A program made the translations under genes and the position numbers. From the NCBI RefSeq assembly GCF_017875395.1, contig NZ_JAGGMO010000007.1:1-64000 (forward strand): a stretch of 64,000 nucleotides of DNA, read 5' to 3'. Below are positions 10,174 through 19,849 of the stretch, piece after piece (position 1 is the first letter of the stretch; each line of letters starts with the position of its first letter). The notes under the pieces are model-generated. The model was not told the origin of the DNA. It made no database searches and saw nothing but the letters and a program-made list of their open reading frames with translations. The DNA comes from Methanococcus voltae (GTDB taxonomy: Archaea; AGJL01; Methanococci; Methanococcales; Methanococcaceae).

Positions 10174-11262
10174 ATGAATTCAATAGATATTTTTGAAAAT
10201 TCGATTAAGGCTTATAAAATAACTGAGAAATATCATGGAAATTATGTTGGATTAGAACGTGCTCTATTTTTGGGCTGGTACTGTGAATTAGAAAATCCTT
10301 GTAAATTCTGTTATATGTCTACTCAAAAAGATAAGATTAAAGAACCGTTGAAAGCAAGAAGAAAATTAGAAACAATTCTTGCTGAAGCATCAATAATGAA
10401 AAGAATAGGTTGGAAGTTAGAGTTCATATCTGGCGGTTATGGTTATAAAATTGAAGAATTAAATGATATGATAGAAATGATAGCCCATATCCAAGGTTGT
10501 AAGCAATATTTAAATTTAGGAATAATAGACTTCGAAAAACTTAATTTAAACAATATCGAAGGTATTGTTGGAGCGATAGAGACTGTAAATCCTGAATTAC
10601 ATCAAAAAGTATGTCCTGGAAAACCCCTGGAAAATACAAAAGATATGCTTTTAAAAGCTAAGGATTACGATTTGAAAACCGGCATTACCATTATATTAGG
10701 AATGGGGGAAACTGAAGACGATATTGAGAAATTGCTACAAATGATTGAGGAATTGGATTTAAATAGGATAACATTTTATTCATTAAATCCTCAAAAAGAT
10801 ACAATCTTTGAACATAAAACTTCAACAACCACTTTAAATTATATGAACTGGGTTTCCCAGGTTAGATTGAATTATCCTAAGTTAAAGATAATTTCTGGTA
10901 CGTGGGTTGATAAGTTACCAAATATTGGACCTTTAGTTATGGCAGGTTCTAATATAATCACTAAATTCCCGTTATTTAGCATATATGGTACAAAATATGG
11001 CAAAACTGTTGAAAATGAAATAACATCAACGGGTAGGGAGCTTTTGGGAACTTTTTCAGATGTGGATGTTTTAAATTCTAAAAAAGAGCTTTTAAGTAGC
11101 CCTTATGTTAAAAATATTCTCAATGAATCATATCGTGTCGATAAAAACGTAGAAATTTCTGAAAAGAATTTAGCGATTTTAAAAGAAATGGATGTAAATA
11201 TAACTAATAAAATAGATAGTTACGTTAAAAAAACTACTAAAAATGCTATGAAATATATTTAA
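10174..11262 (+). CDS. hcgA: HcgA-like radical SAM protein
   Basis: A 362-residue radical SAM protein of the BioB/ThiH group. The cluster-binding cysteines are Cys37, Cys43 and Cys46, a CX5CX2C motif rather than CX3CX2C. This spacing is the hallmark of HcgA, which acts in making the guanylylpyridinol cofactor of [Fe]-hydrogenase (Hmd). Other radical SAM features are the FISGGYG strand near residue 90 and the ILGMGET stretch near 174. Unlike in relatives I recall, no hmd or other hcg gene is adjacent. The start follows a good ggtgatttt. A paralogue with another role cannot be excluded, so the gene symbol is tentative. Confidence 0.7.
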   Translation: MNSIDIFENSIKAYKITEKYHGNYVGLERALFLGWYCELENPCKFCYMSTQKDKIKEPLKARRKLETILAEASIMKRIGWKLEFISGGYGYKIEELNDMIEMIAHIQGCKQYLNLGIIDFEKLNLNNIEGIVGAIETVNPELHQKVCPGKPLENTKDMLLKAKDYDLKTGITIILGMGETEDDIEKLLQMIEELDLNRITFYSLNPQKDTIFEHKTSTTTLNYMNWVSQVRLNYPKLKIISGTWVDKLPNIGPLVMAGSNIITKFPLFSIYGTKYGKTVENEITSTGRELLGTFSDVDVLNSKKELLSSPYVKNILNESYRVDKNVEISEKNLAILKEMDVNITNKIDSYVKKTTKNAMKYI

Positions 11263-11458
11263 AAGCTAGAATTATGTTATATTATATTTTTAATATAATA
11301 AAATTTATTAATTTTTAAATCTAATCCATTAGGGATATTTTTATAATAAATTTATTTTTACAGATTTTTTATAATTTTAAAATCTAATATATTATAATCA
11401 ATTATTTAATATATGAGTATAGTATTATACTATAGTTATTAAACAAATTTGGGAAATC

Positions 11459-11959
11459 ATGAAATGCAGGAAAATAAATAACGAAGAAATAAGAACAGTT
11501 AAAAATCTACTTTCAAGATATATTGGTAAAAGTGTAGAAACTTTACCTTTTGACAATGTTTTGGTTGTAGGAAATGATTTAAAAAGATTGCAGTATGTAA
11601 GTGATGATATTTTAAAAAATATGTTTGAAAATGAATTATCTTACAAAGTAACCAGCATGGGAATTAATTTGGGCGTTTTGATAATCAAAAATGACAAGGA
11701 AAAATTTTCTCCATCTGTAGAGTGTTTAAATTTAATTTCAAAATATGTTACTAAAAATTATGTAGTTTTAAATGGAAAAGGGGAAGAAATGTTTCTTTAT
11801 GCAAAAGATGCTTTTGAATCATCTTTTGAAGAAATAAGCGGCGAAGGTAAACTAGTAGTTTTTAATAAAAATAGGGAATTAATAGGTATGGGTAATTATA
11901 ATGGTGAAATACTAGTTAATTTGATGGATAAGGGATGGTATTTACGAAATGGTGGATAA
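11459..11959 (+). CDS. PUA-domain protein, Nip7/UPF0113-like
   Basis: A 166-residue protein with an alpha/beta first half and a C-terminal PUA-type RNA-binding domain (NYVVLNGKGEEMFLYAKDAF near residue 99, then a glycine-rich GKLVVFNKNRELIGMG strand pair). The pre-PUA plus PUA arrangement resembles archaeal Nip7 homologues, which act in large-subunit ribosome biogenesis. It could be another PUA protein, as the family call rests on architecture rather than diagnostic residues. The start ATG 11459 follows gggaaatc, a moderate ribosome site. The next gene starts only 18 nt after its stop, so they are probably co-transcribed. Confidence 0.6.
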   Translation: MKCRKINNEEIRTVKNLLSRYIGKSVETLPFDNVLVVGNDLKRLQYVSDDILKNMFENELSYKVTSMGINLGVLIIKNDKEKFSPSVECLNLISKYVTKNYVVLNGKGEEMFLYAKDAFESSFEEISGEGKLVVFNKNRELIGMGNYNGEILVNLMDKGWYLRNGG

Positions 11960-11977
11960 TACTACATTAGGGATAAT

Positions 11978-12925
11978 ATGGAAAAAATGGCTAATTTAAA
12001 TAAAAATGCAGTAGAAAACAAAGATAATCTTATTAAATTCTCCAAAATGACTTCTAAAATACTTAAAGACATAATAAACATAGTTGATGAATATACGAAA
12101 GATATTATATTGGCAGAAAATTATGAAATTGAATTTAAAGGATTTAGTTTAACAGATGCTGATGGGCGATTACATAGAATACTAAGCATTTCAGATCTTG
12201 ATGAACTATATTCAAAAGAATACTTGAAAAATGACCAAATAACGCTAAATGGTATTGAATTGAAAACTGATGACCTAGACTCTGAAAAAGATATTTTAGA
12301 AACTTATTTTCAAAATAGGTCTTATAAGCTTAAAAACATAGATTTAAGAAATTTAGAGAATGGTTATATTACCATATACTTATCTTCAAAAAAATCTAAG
12401 AACTATCGGTTTAAAAAAGATGATAAATATACTGTTTTCCATAAGGACTTTAGTAATATTAGTGCGGAACATTTTGAAAGAGTTCTAAGGTGGAAAGATT
12501 TAGATTCTACGCAATTGGATGAGTTATTAAAATCTTTTGACGTCAAATGTGAAGAATTGCTAAATAACATTTCTGATACAACAGCTATTGGAGAATTAGA
12601 ATTGTATTTGGATTTATTCAATGATTTAGAGCATATAAAGAATGAAACAGTAGTTGAAAATAATAAGGTAGTTATATGGATACACCCGATATATTTATTT
12701 TCTGAAATCAACGTTTTAAAGGGTTTGATTTATTATGAACTGTTAGAATACGATAGTTCGCTAATTGAAAGTAAATATAGAATTATTTTTGAATATTGTA
12801 AAGAATATAAATTATTAATTGGTAAAAATTTGCATGTGATAGGAAAACTTAGGAAAATTGCAGACGATAAGAATGATTTAGAAACTATTGAAGAGATAGA
12901 TAAGATGCTTGTAGAATTAATTTAA
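11978..12925 (+). CDS. Conserved-looking protein of unknown function
   Basis: I do not recognise this 315-residue protein. It is soluble, acidic and mainly helical towards the end, with no signal peptide or membrane segment. Visible features are a DADGRLHRILSISDLDELYSKEYL stretch near residue 60, a beta-rich middle and a WIHPIYLFSEINVLKGLIYYELLEYD stretch near residue 228, which looks like a conserved helical core. No cysteine cluster or nucleotide motif is present. It starts 18 nt after the PUA gene with gggataat before the ATG, suggesting one transcript. It has good coding character and a ribosome site, so the gene is real although its function is unknown. Confidence 0.75.
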   Translation: MEKMANLNKNAVENKDNLIKFSKMTSKILKDIINIVDEYTKDIILAENYEIEFKGFSLTDADGRLHRILSISDLDELYSKEYLKNDQITLNGIELKTDDLDSEKDILETYFQNRSYKLKNIDLRNLENGYITIYLSSKKSKNYRFKKDDKYTVFHKDFSNISAEHFERVLRWKDLDSTQLDELLKSFDVKCEELLNNISDTTAIGELELYLDLFNDLEHIKNETVVENNKVVIWIHPIYLFSEINVLKGLIYYELLEYDSSLIESKYRIIFEYCKEYKLLIGKNLHVIGKLRKIADDKNDLETIEEIDKMLVELI

Positions 12926-13066
12926 CTAATATTTTTAGTTAATTTTTAACCCTACATTATTTTATTTTTTATCATTTTAGCATTTTTAATATTTTATTAA
13001 TTTTGAAGGATATTTTTAAAATTATAATTATCATTATTAGAATCATGGAGTTTTGCGGTGGATATT

Positions 13067-13831
13067 ATGAAAATTGGAAATGTAGAATCGTATTTAAATG
13101 ACATAATTAAAAAAGAAGGGGCTGCATATGCAGTATTAATCGACCCGGATGAGAAAAATTACGCTGAAATAGCTGAAAAAGTTAAGGATTATGCAGACGT
13201 TATAATAATTGGAGGTAGTATTGGAATATGTAATTTGGACGAAATTACTAAAAATATAAAAGAAATAACAAATCTTCCAACGATATTATTCCCTGGAAAT
13301 GTAGACGGAATCACGAAAGAAGCTGATGCACTCTTCTATATGACACTTATGAACTCTAAAAATACCTACTGGGCAATAACTGCACCTACTTTGGGCTGTA
13401 TTAAAATTAAAAAAGAAGGTATTGAGCCAATACCTATGGCATATATTGGAGTAGAACCAATTCAGAATACTGCAGTAGGTTATGTTGGTGAAGTAAATGC
13501 GATACCAAGTGCAAAACCAGAAATAGCTGCAATGTACTGTTTATCTGCATCATACTTCGGTATGAGATGGGCTTACTTAGAAGCAGGAAGTGGTGCAAAA
13601 TTCCCAATCGATAATAAAGCAATTGCTACTGCAAAGCATTTGGCAGATATAAACATAATCGTGGGCGGGGGTATTAGAGACCCCGAAACAGCTTTCGAAA
13701 AGGTAATTTATGGCGCAGATGTAATTGTTACGGGAACTTTAACTGAGGAAAATCCAGATGCTGTAAAAGAAATGAGAAATGCCATTAAAAAAGCAGGTTT
13801 AAAAAAATTAGAAAAATTAAATAAACTCTAA
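13067..13831 (+). CDS. Geranylgeranylglyceryl phosphate synthase
   Basis: Makes the first ether bond of archaeal membrane lipids by joining geranylgeranyl diphosphate to sn-glycerol-1-phosphate. It is a 254-residue TIM-barrel of the PcrB/GGGPS family. Clear motifs are AVLIDPDEKN near residue 22, the GGSIG phosphate loop near 51, LFPGNVDGI near 80, AYLEAGSGA near 169, and the C-terminal phosphate-binding GGGIRDPETA near 201 and VTGTLTEENP near 222. ATG 13067 is preferred over GTG 13058 because ggtgga at 13057 is then the ribosome site. It stands alone between the unknown gene and the convergent PolD small subunit gene. Confidence 0.95.
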   Translation: MKIGNVESYLNDIIKKEGAAYAVLIDPDEKNYAEIAEKVKDYADVIIIGGSIGICNLDEITKNIKEITNLPTILFPGNVDGITKEADALFYMTLMNSKNTYWAITAPTLGCIKIKKEGIEPIPMAYIGVEPIQNTAVGYVGEVNAIPSAKPEIAAMYCLSASYFGMRWAYLEAGSGAKFPIDNKAIATAKHLADINIIVGGGIRDPETAFEKVIYGADVIVTGTLTEENPDAVKEMRNAIKKAGLKKLEKLNKL

Positions 13832-13931
13832 TTACATATCAGTTATTATTTTATTTATTATTTTATTTATTATTCTATTAAATTATTTTATTTATTTTTG
13901 GATATGGGTATATTACTTTATTTTTATTATT

Positions 13932-15773
13932 TTAGACTAATTTAGAATTTACTTCGCCTTTATTCCATTCATACATTACATTACCCATATTTGACATATC
14001 CATGATTGGTACAATCGCAGGTGTTGGTGCAATTCCCATTTTTTTCTGGAATGACGTTTGTTCTTGGAATGTACCACTATTTACCATAACTACGCCTTTA
14101 TAATTACCACAGCCATTAATATGAATATGACCTGTATGGAATACATCAGGCTTTTTGTCAATAATTAGATAATCTTTTATTTCCGGGGCTATTGGGCATC
14201 TACCACCATATGTGGGGCATAAATGTCTTCTTTTTAACAGTTCTTTCATAATAGAGCAAGGATTTGTATATTGAGCCCCTGAGATTTGCCCTATCACATC
14301 ATCAAAACTTCTACCGTGATATAATAGGAAATCTAGTCCGTGTACATTTACTGAACAAGGATTTGCAACGAAAGTAACGTTTTCTTTAGGGAATAAGTCC
14401 CTTACTTCCTTGCTAAATGTAGGTTGAGGCTCTGCAGGTCTTAACGCGTCGTGGTTACCGGGGCATATTACAAAATGAATATGCTCTGGGACTTGTGCTA
14501 AGTAGTTTGCTACCTCTTCATACTGTGAAATAATATCTACTTCATATAAATCTTCTTCCTGACCTGGATATATCCCTACGCCATCTACCAAATCCCCTGC
14601 AATACTTACATATTTCAATTTACTTGCTATATTCTGTTCCTTAGAATTTCCAACGTCTCCATTGAGGAATCTTACAAATTTTTCAAAGGTTTTTGCCATA
14701 AATTCGTGGCTACCAACGTGAACATCGGATAAAAATGCAGTATATATCTCTTCATCAATTTTTTTTGTAGGTTTAACATCTACGTCTGGCCTATAGGTTT
14801 TATCTACAAACATTAACCTACCATCGGTACTAACGGTGCCTTCAAAACCCATAATTTCATCGAGTAAGATGTCCCCATATATCTCCTTATTATCAATTTT
14901 ATTTTTCATTATTAGGACTTTAAAGTCACCTTTCTGGTCTTCAATTTCGACCATCTTATGTCCATTTTTGGTGACATTTACATCAGAGATAATCCCCACT
15001 AAAAAGATTTTTTCGTTCTTTTTCGTGTATGCTTTAGTTAACGGATATGCCTTTTTTTGATATTTACGTTCAATAATAGTTTTTAAAGTTTCATATCTGT
15101 CTCTAAAGTATGTTATAAAGTCATCTAATGTACCTTCACAAGTTGAATTTCCCGTTACATCAGTATCTTCATATACCTGAACTTGAGTTTCGATGTCTTT
15201 TGAATCAAATTTAAAAGAAGAATTTACGCTTTTTCTTATTGATTTAATTTTTTCAAATCTTTCTAATCGATTTGCCAATTTTAAATCTCTTTGAATTTCT
15301 GCCTCTGTTTTTTCTTCTTCTGCAACTATTTCTTTTTTAGTTTCTTCAATTAATATTTTATCTTTGTTATTTTTTTCTTTATTTTGCAAAGTTTTGGGTG
15401 ATTCAACCGTTTTTTCAGGTTTATCTTGAATTTTTTCGTTCTTTATTTCAGAATTTATAACATCATATTCTTTTGATAATTTTTCATCTAAACTCGTTTT
15501 TGAACTTTTAACATCAATAGTTGTTTTAGAACCCATATAATATTTTAAAAAATCAAAGTTACTATATTCAGATACTACATCATTGACATCATTTTTTAAA
15601 AATAAATCCATAAAATGATTATCGAGTAATATAAAATCTTTTTTTGAATTTTTAAATTTAGATATTTTTGATATTAAATTTTCTAAGTCAACTTCTTTAA
15701 AACTTTTTAGACGATTATAACAAGAAGGTGAAACTAAAATCTCTAAATCTAGTAATAATTTAATTATATCCAT
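13932..15773 (-). CDS. polB: DNA polymerase II (PolD) small subunit DP1
   Basis: A 613-residue proofreading exonuclease and OB-fold subunit of PolD. The C-terminal calcineurin-like phosphodiesterase motifs are all present: SDVHVGSHEF, GDLVDGVG, CPGNHDALRP, YHGRSFDD and TGHIHINGCG. The middle carries an OB-fold (KIFLVGIISDVNVTKNGHKM). The first ~210 residues are low-complexity, Lys/Glu-rich and linker-like, as in other DP1s. The second in-frame ATG (15773) is chosen because ggggctaag precedes it, while the first ATG lacks a ribosome site. The primase large subunit gene lies just upstream on the same strand, forming a replication pair. Confidence 0.96.
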   Translation of the reverse strand: MDIIKLLLDLEILVSPSCYNRLKSFKEVDLENLISKISKFKNSKKDFILLDNHFMDLFLKNDVNDVVSEYSNFDFLKYYMGSKTTIDVKSSKTSLDEKLSKEYDVINSEIKNEKIQDKPEKTVESPKTLQNKEKNNKDKILIEETKKEIVAEEEKTEAEIQRDLKLANRLERFEKIKSIRKSVNSSFKFDSKDIETQVQVYEDTDVTGNSTCEGTLDDFITYFRDRYETLKTIIERKYQKKAYPLTKAYTKKNEKIFLVGIISDVNVTKNGHKMVEIEDQKGDFKVLIMKNKIDNKEIYGDILLDEIMGFEGTVSTDGRLMFVDKTYRPDVDVKPTKKIDEEIYTAFLSDVHVGSHEFMAKTFEKFVRFLNGDVGNSKEQNIASKLKYVSIAGDLVDGVGIYPGQEEDLYEVDIISQYEEVANYLAQVPEHIHFVICPGNHDALRPAEPQPTFSKEVRDLFPKENVTFVANPCSVNVHGLDFLLYHGRSFDDVIGQISGAQYTNPCSIMKELLKRRHLCPTYGGRCPIAPEIKDYLIIDKKPDVFHTGHIHINGCGNYKGVVMVNSGTFQEQTSFQKKMGIAPTPAIVPIMDMSNMGNVMYEWNKGEVNSKLV

Positions 15774-15870
15774 ACTTAGCCCCATTTTAGTAGTTATTTT
15801 AGCTTTTATTTTTAAATTCGCAATTATTTAATTTTAATTCTTAAGTCTTACTTCTTAATTTTTAATTCCA

Positions 15871-17028
15871 TTATTCGCTTTGCTTTTTTTCATCAGCGGT
15901 ACTTTTACTTTTAGAATGTTTATTAATATTGTAACAAAGATAATCTAATGGATGAGTGATTCCTTTAAGATTACAGATTGAATCTGGCCTACAATAGTAA
16001 TTAAGTCCTTTACCACCATCAATCTTCCAATTTTTACAATATTCACAATGTGTGATGTGATCGGTAACTTTATAGCCGATATTATGACTAATATAATATC
16101 TGGTTTTTTGAGTATCGAAGTCACCAACGGTGCTAAACATTGCTATTAGATCATCCATAAATTTCTCAATATCTTCTTCACTCGCAATGTCTGTGGCATT
16201 TTTGTTGCAAATTTCGCCATCTTCCAATGGTCTTACATTAGGATTCATTTGAGATACAAACCAGTAGACTACAAAACTACGTCTTGCATAATGGGATGGA
16301 GAACCTCCAGTTAATATATCATTTAAAAGCTCTCGTATACATGGAGGGTGCCATTCTTCAGGAATAACTCCATTAAATCCTTCATAATTTATTTTAATAC
16401 CTGTATCTGTATTAAATACTATTTTAACATCTTCTAAAGCTAATTCTATATATTCTTTAAAGAATATTTTTAATTCTTCAGAAATTTTTTTGGACTTTAT
16501 TTTTTGGACTGCTTCCTTCATTTCTAGCCTTATTTTCTCATAGAGATATGTTTGATAGATATCTTCGGGCAAGTATATGTAAACCTTGCTTTCTTCGTTT
16601 GATAGATCCATACGTTCCAAATGTAAGTCATTGTTATGTGAATTACTTGCTATTTTAATAAATGTCCAAATATCTATTTTATGCCCAAGCCCTGATATTT
16701 TAGGCTTAAATTCCCTTTTAGATAATTCTTCAGAAATTTTTTTAACATAATAGTTATTATATTTACTATACGAAATCATAATCAAAATTAAATAGTTTAT
16801 TAAAATATCTTTTGGGCAATCATAAGGGTTTACATCGTAAAATCTTTTAATATACTCGTAGTACATGTCATTATTCAATTCAACTGAATTTTCAATATTT
16901 TTTTTATTTTTTTCATCATTTTCAAAAAGTGATTTAAGTCGGTAATGAATAAGCTTTTTATTTTCATTTTTTTCTAACTCTTCAATTAGATTTAAGTTTG
17001 AAACTTCTTTTAATTTATCTAAAAACAT
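15871..17028 (-). CDS. priL: DNA primase large subunit
   Basis: A 385-residue regulatory subunit of the archaeal-eukaryotic primase, which helps start RNA/DNA primers with PriS. The C-terminal domain carries the iron-sulfur cysteines, one in HPPCIRELL near residue 230 and the others in the HCEYCKNW-YYCRPDSIC-YLCYN region near the end. The N-terminal part is helical. It ends in a short charged tail. The start ATG follows gtgattt. It sits about 100 nt upstream of the DP1 gene on the same strand, so co-transcription of two replication genes is likely. PriS is encoded 20 kb away. Confidence 0.95.
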   Translation of the reverse strand: MFLDKLKEVSNLNLIEELEKNENKKLIHYRLKSLFENDEKNKKNIENSVELNNDMYYEYIKRFYDVNPYDCPKDILINYLILIMISYSKYNNYYVKKISEELSKREFKPKISGLGHKIDIWTFIKIASNSHNNDLHLERMDLSNEESKVYIYLPEDIYQTYLYEKIRLEMKEAVQKIKSKKISEELKIFFKEYIELALEDVKIVFNTDTGIKINYEGFNGVIPEEWHPPCIRELLNDILTGGSPSHYARRSFVVYWFVSQMNPNVRPLEDGEICNKNATDIASEEDIEKFMDDLIAMFSTVGDFDTQKTRYYISHNIGYKVTDHITHCEYCKNWKIDGGKGLNYYCRPDSICNLKGITHPLDYLCYNINKHSKSKSTADEKKQSE

Positions 17029-17238
17029 CAAATCACTTGTAATTTTTATTTTTGTAGCTTTTTAAATTTTACTACTTTTAACCCTATATAATATACATTA
17101 CTTAATTTGTAAATTAATAATAAGTAGTATCTTAAAGTATTTTAAATTATTCAATACTTTTTTAGTTTAAATTAATCAACAATTTATTAAAAAATAATAG
17201 AAAAATATGTTATATTATCATTAACTCATTAGGGAGCA

Positions 17239-17670
17239 TTATTTTAATGTATTATATAATAATATTGAAGCTTCTCCGATAGGACCAATATTTACATCCA
17301 ATAAATGTCTAGGGCTACCATTTGCGGCTTCTATTTCTTTTAGGCTAAATCCTGAATTACTTCCGCAAAATACAATTAAATCTTTTTCCCCTATTTCTTC
17401 AAAATTAAGCTTTTCTTTACCTATATTGCTATTGGTTATCATTATAACGTTTTCAGGGTTTAGTAATTCTATTGCATCTTCTAAACCTTCCAAATACATT
17501 AAATTTTTATTATTTTTAATCGCCATTTTTTGAACTATTGGTACGCCATTCTGAGCAGCGGAACTTGAAGCTTTTGTAAATATGATGGTATTTAATCCCA
17601 TCCCGAAAACGACTTTTGCAAATTCTTCAACTTGTTTTGAGCTAAATGAGTTATGTAGTGCAACATACAT
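17239..17670 (-). CDS. SPOUT/SpoU-like methyltransferase-related protein
   Basis: A 143-residue small protein resembling the archaeal SpoU-like family (COG4080). The C-terminal half has the trefoil-knot style segments VFCGSNSGFSLKEIE near residue 99 and HLLDVNIGPIGEASILL near residue 122, which are the likely S-adenosylmethionine-binding loops. The N-terminal half has ALHNSFSSKQVEEFAKVVFGMGLNTIIF. The substrate RNA is unknown. The start follows an excellent ggtgataaa. It is flanked by the primase gene upstream and by the DNA methyltransferase on the same strand, which seems coincidental. Confidence 0.72.
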   Translation of the reverse strand: MYVALHNSFSSKQVEEFAKVVFGMGLNTIIFTKASSSAAQNGVPIVQKMAIKNNKNLMYLEGLEDAIELLNPENVIMITNSNIGKEKLNFEEIGEKDLIVFCGSNSGFSLKEIEAANGSPRHLLDVNIGPIGEASILLYNTLK

Positions 17671-17761
17671 TTTATCACCTTTAAAATTTTATCATAATGA
17701 GAATTATTCGTAAGAAATTATTATGTAAATTAATGTTATTTTTGTAATTTATCCTTTATTT

Positions 17762-19093
17762 TTAATCTTCTAAGCTTTTTAAGTATATATATACTTCTTT
17801 TGCAATGGCTTTTGACAATGTGGGAGGTACACTTTCGCCAACTTGGTTATATGTGGATGTTAAACCTCCTGCTAAGATATGGTAGTCTGGATATCCCATT
17901 AGCCGGGCTTGTTCACGAACAGTCAATAAACGCTGTTTATTTGGATGGATAAATCTACGCTGGCCCATAACTGTATCGGATATCTCGTTTTCGTCGAGTA
18001 AGATATAATTCTCTAGACTACCTTTTGAGGCCCTAAATTGAACCGCTCCAGACCCTACTTTTGTGTCTTTTAATTTTTTTGAAATTCTTTCTGGTAATGG
18101 GGATTGTTCTTTATTTAAATTTAATGAAGTTTTTTCATTAAATTCTTCAACATGGTTTTTAATTATATTATTGTTGTTATTATGCACTGTAAAACGATAT
18201 TCATCTTCTAATATATCTCTTACTATGACTTTATTTTCGCACCATTCTGGATTTAAATGTATATTTGAAACGATTATTCGCTTTCGGGCTGATGGATTTC
18301 CAAAATTTTCAGCATTGAAAACGTGGAAATATATTTTTTCATAGCCTACTTTTGCAAATTCTTGTTCGATACATTCCCATAATTGCCAATTAAGCATCCC
18401 TGGCACGTTTTCCATAACAAAAACTTTAGGTTTTAAGTCCCCTACCAGTCTAATATATTCCAAAACCAATCTCCCTAATTCGTCACTATATAATCTATCG
18501 TAGGGATTTTTTAATCTTTTAGGGTTTGCACCTGTGTATCCCTCACAAGGGGGGCCACCAATTAATAAATCAATCTTTATTTCGTTGTTTTTTGGCGTTT
18601 CAGAATTTTTATATACGTCTTTATTGCTTGTAATGTTATTATTATGATTATTATCTTTATCATTTATAAAATTTAAAATATCAATTGCATGAATTTCTCG
18701 AATATCTTCATTTATTATGGCAGGATTTAAGCTATTATAGTTATTTATTTTTTTAAATACCTCTATTTCTTCCTTTGACATAAAATTTTCAAGTTGAAAA
18801 TAATTTTCTTTTAATACATATTCGTATTTTCCATTTTTATAAATTCTTTCGTATATGCGTCCATTAAAATTCAATGCGTAGGAACTAACAGGATTTTCTT
18901 CAATTTCAACAGCAACCAATGGTTTAAATCCTTCTTCTACAAAACCTCGGGAGAATCCTCCACAACCACAAAATAAATCAACAAATTTAAAATGGTTTTT
19001 TTTAATATTTTTATCATTACTATTATTATCTTTAACAGGTTCGACTTTACTACTGCCCTTGGATGTATTTTCCAAACCACTTTTTGACATCAT
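17762..19093 (-). CDS. DNA (cytosine-5) methyltransferase, orphan
   Basis: A 443-residue C5 methyltransferase. Motif I FVDLFCGCGGFSRG is at residues 37-50, the catalytic Cys183 sits in motif IV GGPPCEGYTG, motif VI is VMENVPG, and motif VIII is SARKRIIVSN. The C-terminal motifs IX/X are RLLTVREQARLMGYP and NQVGESVPPTLSKAI. The recognition domain is between them and its target cannot be read. Residues ~148-170 and ~300 hold Asn-rich inserts unusual for the family. No endonuclease gene is adjacent, so it is an orphan, perhaps used for epigenetic marking. The start follows ggtgaaatt. Confidence 0.92.
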   Translation of the reverse strand: MMSKSGLENTSKGSSKVEPVKDNNSNDKNIKKNHFKFVDLFCGCGGFSRGFVEEGFKPLVAVEIEENPVSSYALNFNGRIYERIYKNGKYEYVLKENYFQLENFMSKEEIEVFKKINNYNSLNPAIINEDIREIHAIDILNFINDKDNNHNNNITSNKDVYKNSETPKNNEIKIDLLIGGPPCEGYTGANPKRLKNPYDRLYSDELGRLVLEYIRLVGDLKPKVFVMENVPGMLNWQLWECIEQEFAKVGYEKIYFHVFNAENFGNPSARKRIIVSNIHLNPEWCENKVIVRDILEDEYRFTVHNNNNNIIKNHVEEFNEKTSLNLNKEQSPLPERISKKLKDTKVGSGAVQFRASKGSLENYILLDENEISDTVMGQRRFIHPNKQRLLTVREQARLMGYPDYHILAGGLTSTYNQVGESVPPTLSKAIAKEVYIYLKSLED

Positions 19094-19158
19094 AATTTCA
19101 CCTTATACATAATAGATATAATATGGTATTTACATATTTTAAGATAGGGGTGAATAAT

Positions 19159-19602
19159 ATGAAAGCAAAGGAATTAACTTTATCTGAAAGTTATGATGTT
19201 TTGAGGAGTGCAAAGAAAATAGCTATTATAGGAGTTTCATTAAACGAGCGAAGAGTAAGTAATCGAATTACAAAAATCATGGTTGATTTAGGTTATGATT
19301 TATATCTGGTAAATCCAAAATATGAAGGTCAGAAGTTTGAGAATTATGATATATATCCATCTTTGGAACATTTAAAAGAGGATATAGGCTATTTGGATAT
19401 AGTCTGTGTATTTAGAAATCCAATATATATGGTAGAAGAAGCTAAAAAAGCCATTGATTATGGAGATTTTGGAGTATTTTGGATGCAACCTGGCACGGAC
19501 AGTGGAAGTGCAATAGATCTAATGCTGAGAAATAACCATAGTATTGTAAAAGAAAAGTGTATTGGAGTATTGGCAACTGATTTAAGATTAAAGAATATGT
19601 AA
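19159..19602 (+). CDS. CoA-binding domain protein (YccU-like)
   Basis: A 147-residue Rossmann-fold protein of the CoA-binding/YccU family (COG1832). The fingerprint is KIAIIGVSLNERRVSNRITKIM near residue 19, DLYLVNPKYEGQ near 43 and the late VFWMQPGTDSG near 107. In other organisms this domain resembles the CoA-binding part of succinyl-CoA and acetyl-CoA synthetases; the cellular role of the stand-alone form is not established. The ATG at 19159 is preferred over 19123 because ggggtgaataat is an ideal ribosome site. It is divergent from the methyltransferase gene. Confidence 0.88.
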   Translation: MKAKELTLSESYDVLRSAKKIAIIGVSLNERRVSNRITKIMVDLGYDLYLVNPKYEGQKFENYDIYPSLEHLKEDIGYLDIVCVFRNPIYMVEEAKKAIDYGDFGVFWMQPGTDSGSAIDLMLRNNHSIVKEKCIGVLATDLRLKNM

Positions 19603-19849
19603 TTCGCCATATTTTGCATTATGGTATACTATTATTTTTAAATAACTTTATCACTAATATTTTTGAAGTAATTTGTAATTGCCCTGTAATTTATCAAATT
19701 GGAATTTTTTAAAAAAAATAACTATATAATTAAGATGTTATATAGTCTATATATCAATTAAAATTTAAATTTATACGGTAATCTAGTAATTAATATGTTA
19801 TAGTATAATTTAAGACGTACTTAGATTATTGTCATATACGGTGATATGT

